DNA of 64,000 nucleotides from G965198795 sp965198795 (GCA_965198795.1 OZ240674.1:310001-374000); one strand, 5' to 3'; counted from the stretch's first letter, positions 34,698 through 44,534 are shown. Numbers and translations: made by a program. The notes: generated by a model not told the origin, from the letters alone.

Positions 34698-37469
34698 ATG
34701 TCCGGCACAATCAAATTCATCCTCGACGGGGAGGAGGCCGAAGCCCGGGCCGGCGAAACCATTTGGGAGATCGCCAGGCGCCGCGGCAACACCATTCCGC
34801 ACCTCTGTCACCGGCCTAAACCGGACTACCGCCCCGACGCCAACTGCCGGGCCTGCATGGTCGAGATCAAGGGCGAGCGGGTGCTGGCCCCCAGCTGCCG
34901 CCGGGAACCGGCGCCGGGCATGGAAGTCGTCACGGACAACGAGCGCTCGAGAAAAGCGCGAAAGATGGTCCTGGAACTCTTGCTGGCGGACCAGCCCGAA
35001 CGCCGCGAAGCCCACAATCCGGACTCGCTTTTCTGGCGCTGGGCGTCGGACGCCGGACTAGATAACAGCCGCTTCCAGGCCCGCGAATTCGCGCCGCCGC
35101 CGGATCGCAGCCACTCCGCCATGGCCGTCAACCTGGACGCCTGCATCCACTGTAACCTCTGTGTGCGCGCCTGCCGCGAAGTCCAAGTCAACGACGTCAT
35201 CGGCATGGCCTACCGCAGCGCCAATTCCAGGATCGTCTTTGATATGCAAGACCCCATGGGCGACAGCACCTGCGTCGCGTGCGGCGAGTGCGTGCAGGCC
35301 TGTCCAACGGGCGCCTTGACGCCGTCGAGCGTCGTCGATCAAAACCAAATTCACGTCGGCAAGGCGGATCGCCGGGTGGACAGCACTTGTCCGTTCTGCG
35401 GCGTGGGTTGTCAGATCACCTATCACGTCAAGGACGACAAAATCCTCTATGCGGAAGGCAAAGACGGTTACTCCAACCACAACCGTCTCTGCGTGAAAGG
35501 CCGCTTCGGCTATGACTACACCCACTCGCCCGAGCGCCTGACCAAACCGCTTATCCGTAAGGAAGGTGTGGCGAAGTCGCCAGATATGGTGATGGATCCG
35601 CGCGACCCGCTGGAATATTTCCGTGAAGCCTCCTGGGAAGAGGCGCTGGAACTGGCCGCCGGAGGCCTGGACGAGATTCGTCAACGCAAGGGCGGCGACG
35701 GCCTCTGCGGCTTCGGTTCGGCCAAGGGCTCCAACGAAGAGGCGTACCTTTTCCAGAAACTGGTCCGCCAGGGCTTCCGCACCAACAACGTCGATCACTG
35801 CACGCGTCTCTGCCACGCGTCCTCGGTCGCGGCCCTGATGGAAAGCGTGAACTCGGGCGCCGTAACCGCGACCTTCAACGACGCGAGGGACTCGGACCTG
35901 ATCCTCGTCATCGGCGCGCGTCCGGCGGAGAACCACCCGGTCGCGGCGACTTTCCTGAAAAACGCGGCCAAAAACGGCGCAAGGCTGATCGTCATGGACC
36001 CGCGCGGGCAGGGTCTTACGCGGCACGCCTACCGCCACCTGCAATTCAAGGGCGGCCGCGACTTGGCCTTGTTGAACGCCATGCTGCACACGATCATCGA
36101 GGAAGACCTGGTGGACAAGCAATACGTCCAAGCCAATACGGAAGGCTTCGAGGACGTTAAGGCCAACATCAAGGAGTACAGCCCCGAAAAGATGGCGGAT
36201 GTCTGCGGCATTGACGCGGACACGATCAAGGCCGTCGCCCGCGAATACGCCACCGCCGAGAAAGCCCTGATCTTCTGGGGCATGGGCGTCAGCCAGCATG
36301 TGCACGGCACCGACAACGTGCGGGCGCTGATCTCGCTTTCCATGATCACCGGCCAAATGGGCCGGCCGGGCACGGGCCTGCATCCGCTGCGGGGTCAAAA
36401 CAACGTGCAGGGCGCGTCCGACGTCGCCCTGATTCCCATGGTGTTCCCGGATTATCGCTCGGTCAAGGACGACACGGCCCGGAAGTTCTTCGAGGAACTT
36501 TGGGGGACGGAGCTTTCCAGTCAGCCCGGCCTCACCGTCGTCGAGGTCGTGCGCGACATCCTGGACGGCGGCATTGAAGGCATGTACGTCATGGGCGAGA
36601 ATCCGGCCATGTCGGATCCGGACAGCCGCCACGCCCGCGAGGCCCTGGCCAAACTGAAACACCTGGTGGTGCAGGACATCTTTTTGACCGAGACCGCGTT
36701 CTTCGCCGACGTAATCCTGCCGGCGTCGAGCTTCTATGAAAAATGGGGCACGTTCACCAACACGAACCGTCAGGTCCAACTGGGCCGGCCCGTAACGCCG
36801 TGTCCGGGGGACGCCCGCCAGGATTGGGAATTGATCCAGGAAATCGCCCGGCGTCTGGGCCTGGACTGGAACCACACCCATCCGCGTGACGTGTTCGACG
36901 AATTCTCAAACGCCATGCCGTCCATGAAAAACATCACCTGGGAACGGTTGGAAAAAGAAGACAGCATCATCTATCCCTGCCCGGCCCCCGGTCATCCGGG
37001 CCGGAACATCATCTTCTCGGAGGGCTTCCCGACCGGTTCCGGCCGGGCCAGGCTGACGCCCGCCACGCGTCTCGACCCCGCCGAACTGCCGGATGACGAG
37101 TTCCCGCTGGTGCTCACCACGGGCCGGGTGCTGGAGCATTGGCACACGGGCGCCATGACCCGGCGCGCCACCCAGTTGGAAGCGCAAGAAGACACGCCGT
37201 TCGTCGCCATCAACCCCTATCAGATGGGCGAGATGGGCCTGGGTCCGGGCGACATGGTGCGGGTGTCCACCCGCCGGGGCGCCATCGAACTTCAAGTCCG
37301 CGCCGACCGCGACGTGGCGGACGGGATGATATTTATTCCCTTCTGCTTTCACGAAGCGGCCGCCAACGTGCTGACCAATCCGCAACTCGACCCCGACGGG
37401 AAGATTCCGGAGTTCAAGTTCTGCGCGGCCCGGGTGGAGAAGGCCGGGGCGCTTCAGGCGGCGGAGTGA
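34698..37469 (+). CDS. fdsA: NAD-linked formate dehydrogenase, molybdenum/tungsten catalytic alpha subunit
   Basis: The protein has 923 residues. The N-terminus has a [2Fe-2S] domain (CHRP...NCRACMVEI) and a His-Cys [4Fe-4S] site (HCNLCVRAC). A ferredoxin-like CxxCxxC (CVACGECVQACPTGAL) and a cluster at CPFCGVGC lead into the bis-MGD cofactor domain. The catalytic residue is Cys372 in HCTRLCHASSV, at the place of selenocysteine in E. coli FdhF. It oxidises formate to CO2 in the cytoplasm and feeds FdsB. No fdsC/fdhD or fdsD follows, so the sulfurtransferase must be elsewhere. Confidence 0.94.
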   Translation: MSGTIKFILDGEEAEARAGETIWEIARRRGNTIPHLCHRPKPDYRPDANCRACMVEIKGERVLAPSCRREPAPGMEVVTDNERSRKARKMVLELLLADQPERREAHNPDSLFWRWASDAGLDNSRFQAREFAPPPDRSHSAMAVNLDACIHCNLCVRACREVQVNDVIGMAYRSANSRIVFDMQDPMGDSTCVACGECVQACPTGALTPSSVVDQNQIHVGKADRRVDSTCPFCGVGCQITYHVKDDKILYAEGKDGYSNHNRLCVKGRFGYDYTHSPERLTKPLIRKEGVAKSPDMVMDPRDPLEYFREASWEEALELAAGGLDEIRQRKGGDGLCGFGSAKGSNEEAYLFQKLVRQGFRTNNVDHCTRLCHASSVAALMESVNSGAVTATFNDARDSDLILVIGARPAENHPVAATFLKNAAKNGARLIVMDPRGQGLTRHAYRHLQFKGGRDLALLNAMLHTIIEEDLVDKQYVQANTEGFEDVKANIKEYSPEKMADVCGIDADTIKAVAREYATAEKALIFWGMGVSQHVHGTDNVRALISLSMITGQMGRPGTGLHPLRGQNNVQGASDVALIPMVFPDYRSVKDDTARKFFEELWGTELSSQPGLTVVEVVRDILDGGIEGMYVMGENPAMSDPDSRHAREALAKLKHLVVQDIFLTETAFFADVILPASSFYEKWGTFTNTNRQVQLGRPVTPCPGDARQDWELIQEIARRLGLDWNHTHPRDVFDEFSNAMPSMKNITWERLEKEDSIIYPCPAPGHPGRNIIFSEGFPTGSGRARLTPATRLDPAELPDDEFPLVLTTGRVLEHWHTGAMTRRATQLEAQEDTPFVAINPYQMGEMGLGPGDMVRVSTRRGAIELQVRADRDVADGMIFIPFCFHEAAANVLTNPQLDPDGKIPEFKFCAARVEKAGALQAAE

Positions 37470-37506
37470 TCCGTTCCCGGCGCGCCGATTCGCACGGCCC
37501 ATTCAC

Positions 37507-37917
37507 ATGACGGACACTCTATCCGCCGCTGGCCGTTCCAGGCAAATGGGCCTGGTTAAAGGGAAGAACACCAAACCCGAGATGGCCGTCAGACGCCTTC
37601 TTTTCCGGCTTGGTTTCCGCTATCGTCTGCACGCTTGATATCTACCCGGAAATCCAGATAGTGTGTTTCGAAACTGGAAGAAGGCAATATTTGTCCATGG
37701 TTGTTTCTGGCGCCGTCACGAGGGCCGCCGATTAACCCGGCTTCCCAAATCGCGCGGAAATTTCTGGCTGTACAAACTCAAAGGCAACAAGCTGCGTGAT
37801 TCGCGAAATCAGGAAGCTCTGTCCGGCCTTGGCTGAAAATCACTCGTAATCTGGGAATATCAATTAAGGGATATGGACAAGGTGGCAAATGTTCTAGGGT
37901 CTGCCCCAGACATTTAA
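37507..37917 (+). pseudogene. vsr: vsr very-short-patch-repair endonuclease with two in-frame TGA codons
   Basis: One frame reads the family from end to end: GLVKGKNTKPEMAVRRLLFRLGFRYRLHA, a TGA at 37636-37638, then YLPGNPDSVF, AIFVHGCFWRRHE, LPKSRGNFWLYKL, RNQEALSGLG. A second TGA at 37834-37836 falls where the family has Trp, then KSLVIWEYQLRD. Frame is preserved over all 137 codons. Vsr nicks T:G mismatches created by Dcm-type cytosine methylation. Two nonsense codons make it a pseudogene unless they are sequencing errors. It follows fdsA and precedes transposase debris. Confidence 0.85.
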
Positions 37918-37968
37918 CTAAGATGCCGGTTAACCCATTGTTTTATTTGATATAATTGGTCCAACGGG

Positions 37969-38628
37969 TCACGGTTGCCGAAACGCCGTTCGCATTCCTT
38001 CAAGCATAGGCCGAATTGCGTCTTCGCACACCGTTGGACGTGCGCATCCGGCGCTTGGCCTGGTTCCAGAAGTTCTCAATCCCATTGACGTGGTTTGCGT
38101 CATCCGCAAAGCGTTCGGAATGGGTGATGCGGAAGTGATGAAAGCCCGATACGTCAAGCGCGTCATAACCCTTCCAGCCGTCAGAATAGACGCATCCCCG
38201 GCGTGCGCCGCCGCCGCCGGGCCCGGTCTTGCGCTCCATGATCGGCGTCGGGGTATCCGAAGAGGCGCCGGGAATGACCTTGGCGTAGAGGCGTAGACCT
38301 TGCCGCCCCGCTTCGACAAGCCGGATACCGGCGCTTTTCCCGCTGCGCCCGGCGCCGCTTTCCCTTTCGGTTGCCGCCGAAGTAACTCTCGTCCCCTTCC
38401 GAACCCCGGCCCGCGCCGGAACCGCCGAAACGCGCTGTTCCAATTGCCGAACAGGCCGGGCCGCCCGTCCGTCAAGCCAGCGCGCACACGCCACAAGACC
38501 GCTTCCAGACATAACCGGTTGTCGAACGCCGTGACGCCCTGGTCCGTTGACTTGCCCGGAAGGTGAGGGGCAAGGCGGTTCCACACCGCGCCGATGAGCA
38601 CGAAGCGGTCTTTGTTCATTTCATTCAA
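37969..38628 (-). pseudogene. Chimeric transposase remnant: IS5-type start joined to IS1595-type body
   Basis: The first 70 residues on the minus strand (MNEMNKDRFVL, RLAPHLPGKSTDQGV, WNSAFRRFRRG) are the N-terminus of an IS5-family transposase. From about 38410 down the DNA instead encodes IS1595-family sequence (DESYFGGNRKGK, YAKVIPGASS, DGWKGYDALDVSGFHHF, NGIENFWNQAKRRMR), split over different frames by indels. The end of the IS1595 coding sequence is missing. The piece is not functional. It probably reflects one element inserting into or recombining with another, followed by decay. Confidence 0.8.
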
Positions 38629-38699
38629 CCTCCTTGATCAAAAGAAGGTTGAGTCGCAAATCAAAAAGATCGGAAATCCATTAATCGTCAACAGACGCC

Positions 38700-39235
38700 A
38701 GGGTCCGGACTCAATTGATCCGCCAGATTAGTGTTGCCGCGATGAAGATTGCCGCCATGTTAGGTGTCGGCGCGGCGCCGTAACGGGTTGCGATGCGCCG
38801 GAAGTCCGTTAGCCCGCGAAACATGCGTTCGATGACAGTGCGGCCACGGCAGGCGGTACGGTCATAGCCGCGGTTCTGGCCGCCGGGCGCGTGGAACACG
38901 CCGCGCCATATCCCTTGGCGCCAGACCCCTTGCTCGCTCCGATGATCGAAGCGGTTGTAGAGCGCTGTGCAGGGACTGTGCTAAACCGGGAAATCGCGCC
39001 GCCGCGCGCCCGTCTTCGGCATATGGATGACGCCCGGGATCACCCGGCGCCCGTCAACCCGCCGCGCCGGACGCGCTGGACGGGCGGCGGAAAGGGTTCA
39101 ATCCGCCGCCGCTCGCCGCCATGCATCGCCGCTTGGCCGGAACAGGGACCTCGCCATCCAAACCTTCGTAACGATTGGAAGCTTGAATCATATTTAGGCG
39201 CCGCCTTGAGAATCCCCTGATTGAGTCAGGACCCT
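38700..39235 (-). mobile_element. Internally deleted IS5-family element with both ends retained
   Basis: AGGGTCCGGACTCAA at 38700-38714 and TTGAGTCAGGACCCT at 39221-39235 are inverted repeats with one mismatch. Inside, on the minus strand, are the N-terminal part of an IS5-type transposase (RRVIPGVIHMPKTGARRRDFPV, then a stop, then TALYNRFDHRS). The C-terminal part (VIERMFRGLTDFRRIATRYG...AAIFIAATLIW, ending 38711) follows, with the middle missing. At 536 bases it is shorter than a complete element and cannot make transposase, but its ends could be mobilised in trans. The right end abuts the polA stop codon. Confidence 0.8.
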
Positions 39236-42008
39236 AGTGCGCCTCCGCCCAATTGGCGCCGTGGCCGGCGTCCACGTCCAGGGGAACGGACAGGCGCGCC
39301 GCGCCGGACATGACTTCCGAGACAACGGCCTTCGTCGCGTCAAGCTCCGCCTCGGGCGCCTCGAAGATCAATTCATCGTGCACCTGAAGCAGCATCCTGG
39401 CGCTCAAGCCCTTATCGATCAGCGCGTCCTCGAGCCGCGCCATGGCGCGCTTGATGATGTCGGCCGCGCCCCCTTGAATGGGCGCGTTGATGGCGGCCCG
39501 CTCGGCGAAACCCCGCATGTTGGGGTTTCTCTCTGTGATCCCCCGCACATGACACTTCCGGCCGAACGGCGTCATGACGAAGCCATGGGTTTTGGCGAAA
39601 TCCTTGGTTTCGTTCATGTAGGTTCGGATACCGGGATATTTCTCGAAATAGGCGTTGATGTAATCGCCCGCCTCGCCGCGCGGAATTTGCAATTGGCGCG
39701 CCAGCCCAAAGGCGGATATCCCATAGATAATCCCAAAGTTGATGGCCTTCGCCTTGCGCCGAACCATCGGGTCCATGCCTTCCACGGGCACGCCGAAGAC
39801 TTGCGACGCGGTGAGCGCGTGGATGTCCTGTCCGTCATGAAACGCCTGCTTCAAGGCGCCGACGCCGGCCACATGAGCGAGCAGGCGCAGCTCGATCTGG
39901 GAATAGTCGGCGCTGACGATGACGTTGCCGGGCTCGGCGACGAACGCCGTTCGAATCTTGCGTCCCTCTTCCGTGCGGATGGGGATGTTCTGCAAGTTCG
40001 GGTCTGTGGACGACAGGCGGCCCGTGGAGGCCACGGCCTGCGAATAAGACGTGTGCACCCGCCCGGTTTCCGGATTCACCTGAGCGATCAGAGCGTCCGT
40101 ATAGGTGCTTTTCAGCTTTTGCGCCTGACGCCAATCCAGGACCCGCCCCGGCAACTCGTGTCCTTCCGCCGCGAGACCTTCCAGGACGTCGGCGTTGGTG
40201 ACGTAGGCACCCGTTTTGCCTTTCTTGCCGCCGGAAAAACCCATCTCGTCGAACAGAACCTCGCCAAGCTGCTTCGGCGATCCCACATTGAACTTGCGGC
40301 CTGCAAGCACATGGATTTCCTGTTCAAGCTCTCCCATGCGCGCGGCGAAATCGCCGCTCAATTCCCGCAGCGCCTGAACGTCCACCTTGACTCCGCGCCG
40401 CTCCATGCGCTCCAGGATCGGAATCAGGGGCCGCTCCAACGTTTCATAAACGGTGACCAATTTGTCCTCGGCCAGGCGCGGCTTGAGCAGTTGATGCAGA
40501 CGCAGCGTGACGTCCGCGTCCTCCGCCGCGTAATCAAGCGCCTTGTCGAGCGTCACCTCGGCGAAGGAGATTTGGGATTTGCCGGAGCCCGCCACGTCCT
40601 TGAACTTGATGGTTTCGTGTCCAAGGAACTCCCGCGCCAGTTCGTCCATGCCATGTCCGCGCAGCCCGCCGCCGAGCACATAGGACAGCAGCATGGTGTC
40701 GTCGATGGGCCGGACGTCAACGCCGTGGCGCGCCATGACCTGGATATCGTATTTGACGTTCTGACCCACTTTCAAGACGGAGCGGTCCTCCAGCAAGGGC
40801 TTCAAGACGGCCAGCGCGTCCGCCATGGGAATTTGCTCGGGCGCGTTCCCGGACGGCGCCTCGTCCCCGCCGCCAAAATCCAACGCGCCCTGCGGCGCTC
40901 CGGACCGGTGCCCCAGCGGCACGTAGCACGCCTTGCCCGCCTCATAAGACAGCGACACCCCCACCAGGCCGGCCCGCATGGACGACAACGCCGACGTTTC
41001 CGTGTCAAAGGCGACGACGCCCGCCGCCGCCGCGCCGTCGGCCCATGCCCGCAACCGGTCGATTGAGCGCACCAATTCGTATTCCGTTTTCACTGGCCCC
41101 TCTTGAGCCGGACCGCCGCTCGCGGTCCCGCCGGCGGCCGCGCCCAGGCGGCTGGAGACGACCGTGATCAGGGACTTAAAGCCCTGCTCTTCCAAAAACG
41201 GCAGCAAGGTGTCCGCTTCCGGTTCCCTCTTCCGCAACGCGTCCAGCGGCGTCTCGATGGGCGCGTCATCCCTCAGCAGGACAAGCCGCCGGGAGACCCG
41301 CGCCATATCCGCCTGCTCGATCAAGGCCTGGCGGCGCTTGGGCTGTTTGATCTCTCCGGCGCGGGCGAGCAGACTTTCCAGATCGCCATACTCGTTGATC
41401 AACTGGGCGGCCGTTTTCACGCCGATTCCCTGAACGCCCGGCACATTGTCGGTGGAGTCGCCGGCCAGCGCTTGAACGTCGGCCACGCGTTCCGGCCCGA
41501 CGCCGAACTTCTCGGCCACCTGGTCCGGCCCGATGACCTTGTTCTTCATGGCGTCCAGCATGGTGACCTGCGGCCCCACCAGTTGCATCAAGTCCTTGTC
41601 GCTGGAAACGATGGTCACCTCGTCGCCGCGTTCGCGGGCCTGGCGGGCGTACGTGGCGATCAGGTCGTCCGCCTCGAATCCCTCCAACTGGACGCACGCC
41701 ATGTTCATGGCGCGCGTGGCCTCACGCACCAGTTCGAATTGCGGAACCAGCTCTTCGGGCGGCGGCGGGCGGTTGGCCTTGTAAGCGGGGTAAATGTCCG
41801 ACCGGAACGTCTTGCGCGCGTGATCGAAAATCACGCCGACGAGGTCCGCGTCCGTGTCGTCCACCAGCTTCATGAGCATCTTGGTGAAGCCGAAGACCGC
41901 GTTGACCGGGACGCCGGCGGGGTTCGACATGGGGGGCAGCGCGTGAAACGCCCGGAAAATAAATCCGGAGCCGTCCACAAGAAATACGTGTTTCCGGTCA
42001 GACGTCAT
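39234..42008 (-). CDS. polA: DNA polymerase I
   Basis: The protein has 924 residues with three domains. The 5'-3' exonuclease is N-terminal (VFLVDGSGFIFRAFHAL, AGDSTDNVPGVQGIG). The 3'-5' proofreading domain keeps its DxE (VAFDTETSAL). The polymerase covers about the last 550 residues (SADYSQIELRLLAH motif A, RRKAKAINFGIIYGISAFGL motif B, LLQVHDELIFE motif C). It fills gaps and removes RNA primers. The stop codon TAG (complement of 39234-39236) overlaps the terminal base pairs of the adjacent IS5 remnant; the protein ends normally (GANWAEAH). Confidence 0.96.
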   Translation of the reverse strand: MTSDRKHVFLVDGSGFIFRAFHALPPMSNPAGVPVNAVFGFTKMLMKLVDDTDADLVGVIFDHARKTFRSDIYPAYKANRPPPPEELVPQFELVREATRAMNMACVQLEGFEADDLIATYARQARERGDEVTIVSSDKDLMQLVGPQVTMLDAMKNKVIGPDQVAEKFGVGPERVADVQALAGDSTDNVPGVQGIGVKTAAQLINEYGDLESLLARAGEIKQPKRRQALIEQADMARVSRRLVLLRDDAPIETPLDALRKREPEADTLLPFLEEQGFKSLITVVSSRLGAAAGGTASGGPAQEGPVKTEYELVRSIDRLRAWADGAAAAGVVAFDTETSALSSMRAGLVGVSLSYEAGKACYVPLGHRSGAPQGALDFGGGDEAPSGNAPEQIPMADALAVLKPLLEDRSVLKVGQNVKYDIQVMARHGVDVRPIDDTMLLSYVLGGGLRGHGMDELAREFLGHETIKFKDVAGSGKSQISFAEVTLDKALDYAAEDADVTLRLHQLLKPRLAEDKLVTVYETLERPLIPILERMERRGVKVDVQALRELSGDFAARMGELEQEIHVLAGRKFNVGSPKQLGEVLFDEMGFSGGKKGKTGAYVTNADVLEGLAAEGHELPGRVLDWRQAQKLKSTYTDALIAQVNPETGRVHTSYSQAVASTGRLSSTDPNLQNIPIRTEEGRKIRTAFVAEPGNVIVSADYSQIELRLLAHVAGVGALKQAFHDGQDIHALTASQVFGVPVEGMDPMVRRKAKAINFGIIYGISAFGLARQLQIPRGEAGDYINAYFEKYPGIRTYMNETKDFAKTHGFVMTPFGRKCHVRGITERNPNMRGFAERAAINAPIQGGAADIIKRAMARLEDALIDKGLSARMLLQVHDELIFEAPEAELDATKAVVSEVMSGAARLSVPLDVDAGHGANWAEAH

Positions 42009-42165
42009 TGGATTTCTTGTTCATGCGTTTTTCAATTACCAGGGCGGAAATCTTGTTTTCGGGCGGCGTGTTCTTGCCGTCCTTCCCGCATATGAATCGC
42101 CGCCGAATTCCGCCGCCGGCGGGACAGATGGCGAAGGGTCGCGCTTCGAACGCGGCGGAAGCGGT

Positions 42166-42348
42166 TCAATGACCGCCCGCCGCCGTCCGCGCCCCTTCCT
42201 TCAGGATATGGCGCCGCGAACAATAGGGACAAAAGATTTCGTCCGCCTCGTCGAACTTGAGAAAGACTTTCGGATGACCCAAGGCGCCGCCGCCGCCGTC
42301 GCACGCGACGACCAATGTTTCGACAATGCGCGCTTCTTCCGTTTCCAT
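42166..42348 (-). CDS. Zinc-finger (CHCC-type) small protein
   Basis: This 60-residue protein reads VVACDGGGGALGHPKVFLKF and EIFCPYCSRRHIL. The Cys, His, Cys, Cys ligands are those of the zf-CHCC family, related to the mitochondrial complex I subunit NDUFS6. Its bacterial role is not settled; complex I assembly is a possibility. ATG 42348 has GGAGG 7 bases upstream, and the frame's upstream extension to 42576 is unrelated in composition. It lies between polA and the divergent ABC ATPase gene. Confidence 0.85.
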   Translation of the reverse strand: METEEARIVETLVVACDGGGGALGHPKVFLKFDEADEIFCPYCSRRHILKEGARTAAGGH

Positions 42349-42490
42349 GCCGCCGCCTCCTTCCCGCCCAGAGCTTTCCCGCCCAGGGTTCGCGAAAATC
42401 TCTTTTGCAAACCTCCCGTGGATGATACCGATTGACCGTGTGAGCGCAACGAAACTGTGACGGCGGGCGAAGGAGACGACGGAGAGAGCC

Positions 42491-43498
42491 ATGGATTCGA
42501 CTTTTCCCTCCGCCGCCGCCCCGGACGGTTCCCGCCTAAACCGGCCCGCCGCCGTAGAGGCCGCCGGGCTTTGCAAACGCTACAAGGGGGACGGCGGACG
42601 GCCTCCCCAGGACGCGCTGACGGATTTGACGCTGAGGATCGGGAAGGGCTCTTTCACCGCGCTCCTGGGCCCCAACGGCGCGGGCAAGTCAACTTTCATC
42701 AATATCTTGGCCGGACTGACGGCCAAGTCCTCGGGCTCGGTCCGCATTTCCGGCTTCGACATCGACGCAAGTCAACGGGAAGCGCGCCGGTTGATTGGCG
42801 TCGTGCCGCAGGAACTCAACCTGGATCCGTTTTTTACGCCGAAAGAGGCGCTCTTGGTGCAGGCGGGCCTTTACGGCGTCAAGATTCGGGACAAGGACGT
42901 CATGCCGGTCTTGGAGGCGGTCGGTTTGGCGGACAAGGCGGACGCCTACGCCCGCGGCCTCTCCGGCGGCATGCGCCGGCGCCTTTTGGTGGCGAAGGCG
43001 ATGGTCCACAAACCGGATGTTCTGGTTTTGGACGAACCGACGGCGGGCGTCGACGTGGAGTTGCGGCGGCAGCTTTGGGCCATGCTGCGGAACCTCAACG
43101 CGGCGGGAACGACCATCGTGCTGACGACCCATTATTTGAAGGAGGCGGAGGATCTCTGCGACCGGATCGCCATTATCGACAAGGGCCGCTTGATCGCCGA
43201 CGAGTCCACGCCCGAGTTGCTGAACCGGTTGGACTCGAAGGAGATCCGCCTGACTCTGGAGACCGATCTGAGCGCGCCGCCGGCCTCTCTTTCCCCTTTT
43301 CACGTCAAACAACCGGGGCCGCGGTCGATCGTCATCTGCTTCTCGCCCAGCCGGGTGTCCGCGGGCGCCCTGCTTGATATCGTTCGGAACGAGGGGCTGC
43401 GCGTCACCGACGTCTCGACCCGGGAAGCGGAACTGGAAGACGTCTTCCTGCGCCTTACCCAGCGGGGAACGGAGGGCCTTGAGCGTGCGGAACCCTAG
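42491..43498 (+). CDS. ABC transporter ATP-binding protein (ABC-2 exporter type)
   Basis: The protein has 335 residues. Walker A is LLGPNGAGKSTFINIL, the signature is ARGLSGGMRRRLLVAKAM, Walker B is VLVLDEPTAGVD and the switch His is in TTHYLKEAEDLCDR. A C-terminal extension of about 90 residues is typical of DrrA/NodI-like exporter ATPases. The ABC-2 permease normally next door is missing: the following gene is a lipoprotein hydrolase overlapping by 14 bases. The permease must be elsewhere or lost. The cargo is unknown. Confidence 0.92.
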   Translation: MDSTFPSAAAPDGSRLNRPAAVEAAGLCKRYKGDGGRPPQDALTDLTLRIGKGSFTALLGPNGAGKSTFINILAGLTAKSSGSVRISGFDIDASQREARRLIGVVPQELNLDPFFTPKEALLVQAGLYGVKIRDKDVMPVLEAVGLADKADAYARGLSGGMRRRLLVAKAMVHKPDVLVLDEPTAGVDVELRRQLWAMLRNLNAAGTTIVLTTHYLKEAEDLCDRIAIIDKGRLIADESTPELLNRLDSKEIRLTLETDLSAPPASLSPFHVKQPGPRSIVICFSPSRVSAGALLDIVRNEGLRVTDVSTREAELEDVFLRLTQRGTEGLERAEP

Positions 43499-44534
43499 AC
43501 GCCCGGCTCCGGTCCGCCGGGCCGTCATCGCCGCCGCCCTCTTGGTTCTCTCAGGGTGCGCCGTCCCGCTCGCCTATCCGCCGGGACCCGGCGTCACGGA
43601 ACCCGTTTTAGAGGATGATCATTTCGTCGCGCCGGACGGCGCCAGACTGCCTCTTCATCAGTGGACGCCCGACGGCCCCGTTAAAGCGGTTCTGATCGCG
43701 CTGCACGGTTTCAACGATTACGGCCGGTTCGTGGCCGAAGGCGCCCGCCTGCTGTCCGCCGGCCACGGCGTCAAAACCTACTCGATCGATCAGCGTGGAT
43801 TTGGCGGCGCGCCTCATCGGGGCAAGTGGGCCGGCCGGCGCGCCTACGGCGCGGATCTCACCGCCCTCGCCACATGCCTCGGGAAACGTCATCCCGGTTT
43901 GCCGCTTTTCGTGCTTGGCGAAAGTTTCGGAGGCGCCGTCGGCTTGACCGCGGCCGCCGACGGAACGCCGCCTGGCGTGGATGGCTATATCCTCGCGGCG
44001 CCCGCCGTTTGGGGACGCGCGGCCATGCCCTGGTATCAGCGGTTGTCCCTCTGGATCGGCGCCCACACCATCCCCACCGCGGCGCTGTCTGGCCGGGGCC
44101 TGAGTCGAAAACCGTCGAACAATATCGAGATGCTCCGCCGGTTGGGCCGCGATCCGAAGGTGATCAAGGAAACACGCGTGGAAACCATTTACGGCCTGGT
44201 CAACATGATGGACGACGCGCTGGCCGCAGCCCCCCGGTTCCGCGCGCCCGCCCTTATCCTTTATGGCGGAAAGGACGACATCGTACCCAGGGAGCCCATG
44301 TTGAGGCTTGTCGCCGGCTTGCCCAGGGAGGCGGTCGGCCGGCAGCGCTTCGCGCTTTACGAGGAAGGTCATCATATGCTGCTGCGTGATGAGAAACCGG
44401 ACGTCTACTGGCGCGACATTGCAGCCTGGATGAGGGACCGGACGGCCCCGCTGCCGTCGGGCGCGGACATTCGCGGCGCGTCGGCCGTCGCGGCTCACCG
44501 GTCACGGGAACAAGCCGGTGGCGGCGGCGTCTGA
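43485..44534 (+). CDS. Lipoprotein alpha/beta hydrolase (monoacylglycerol-lipase-like)
   Basis: The protein has 349 residues from GTG 43485, which has GGAGGG 8 bases upstream. The N-terminus is a lipoprotein signal ending in the lipobox LSGC near residue 20. The hydrolase domain has the oxyanion region LIALHGFNDYGRF, nucleophile Ser in VLGESFGGAVG, the acid Asp in YGGKDDIVP and His in YEEGHHMLL. It resembles lysophospholipase/monoacylglycerol lipases tethered to a membrane. It overlaps the ABC ATPase gene before it and the FAD enzyme after it, suggesting one operon. Confidence 0.9.
   Translation: MRNPRRPAPVRRAVIAAALLVLSGCAVPLAYPPGPGVTEPVLEDDHFVAPDGARLPLHQWTPDGPVKAVLIALHGFNDYGRFVAEGARLLSAGHGVKTYSIDQRGFGGAPHRGKWAGRRAYGADLTALATCLGKRHPGLPLFVLGESFGGAVGLTAAADGTPPGVDGYILAAPAVWGRAAMPWYQRLSLWIGAHTIPTAALSGRGLSRKPSNNIEMLRRLGRDPKVIKETRVETIYGLVNMMDDALAAAPRFRAPALILYGGKDDIVPREPMLRLVAGLPREAVGRQRFALYEEGHHMLLRDEKPDVYWRDIAAWMRDRTAPLPSGADIRGASAVAAHRSREQAGGGGV

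Noticed and set aside
37507..37917. TGA read as Trp or selenocysteine in vsr
   Set aside because: All other genes use TGA as stop normally, formate dehydrogenase has Cys not Sec, and no SECIS-like or tRNA evidence is seen.
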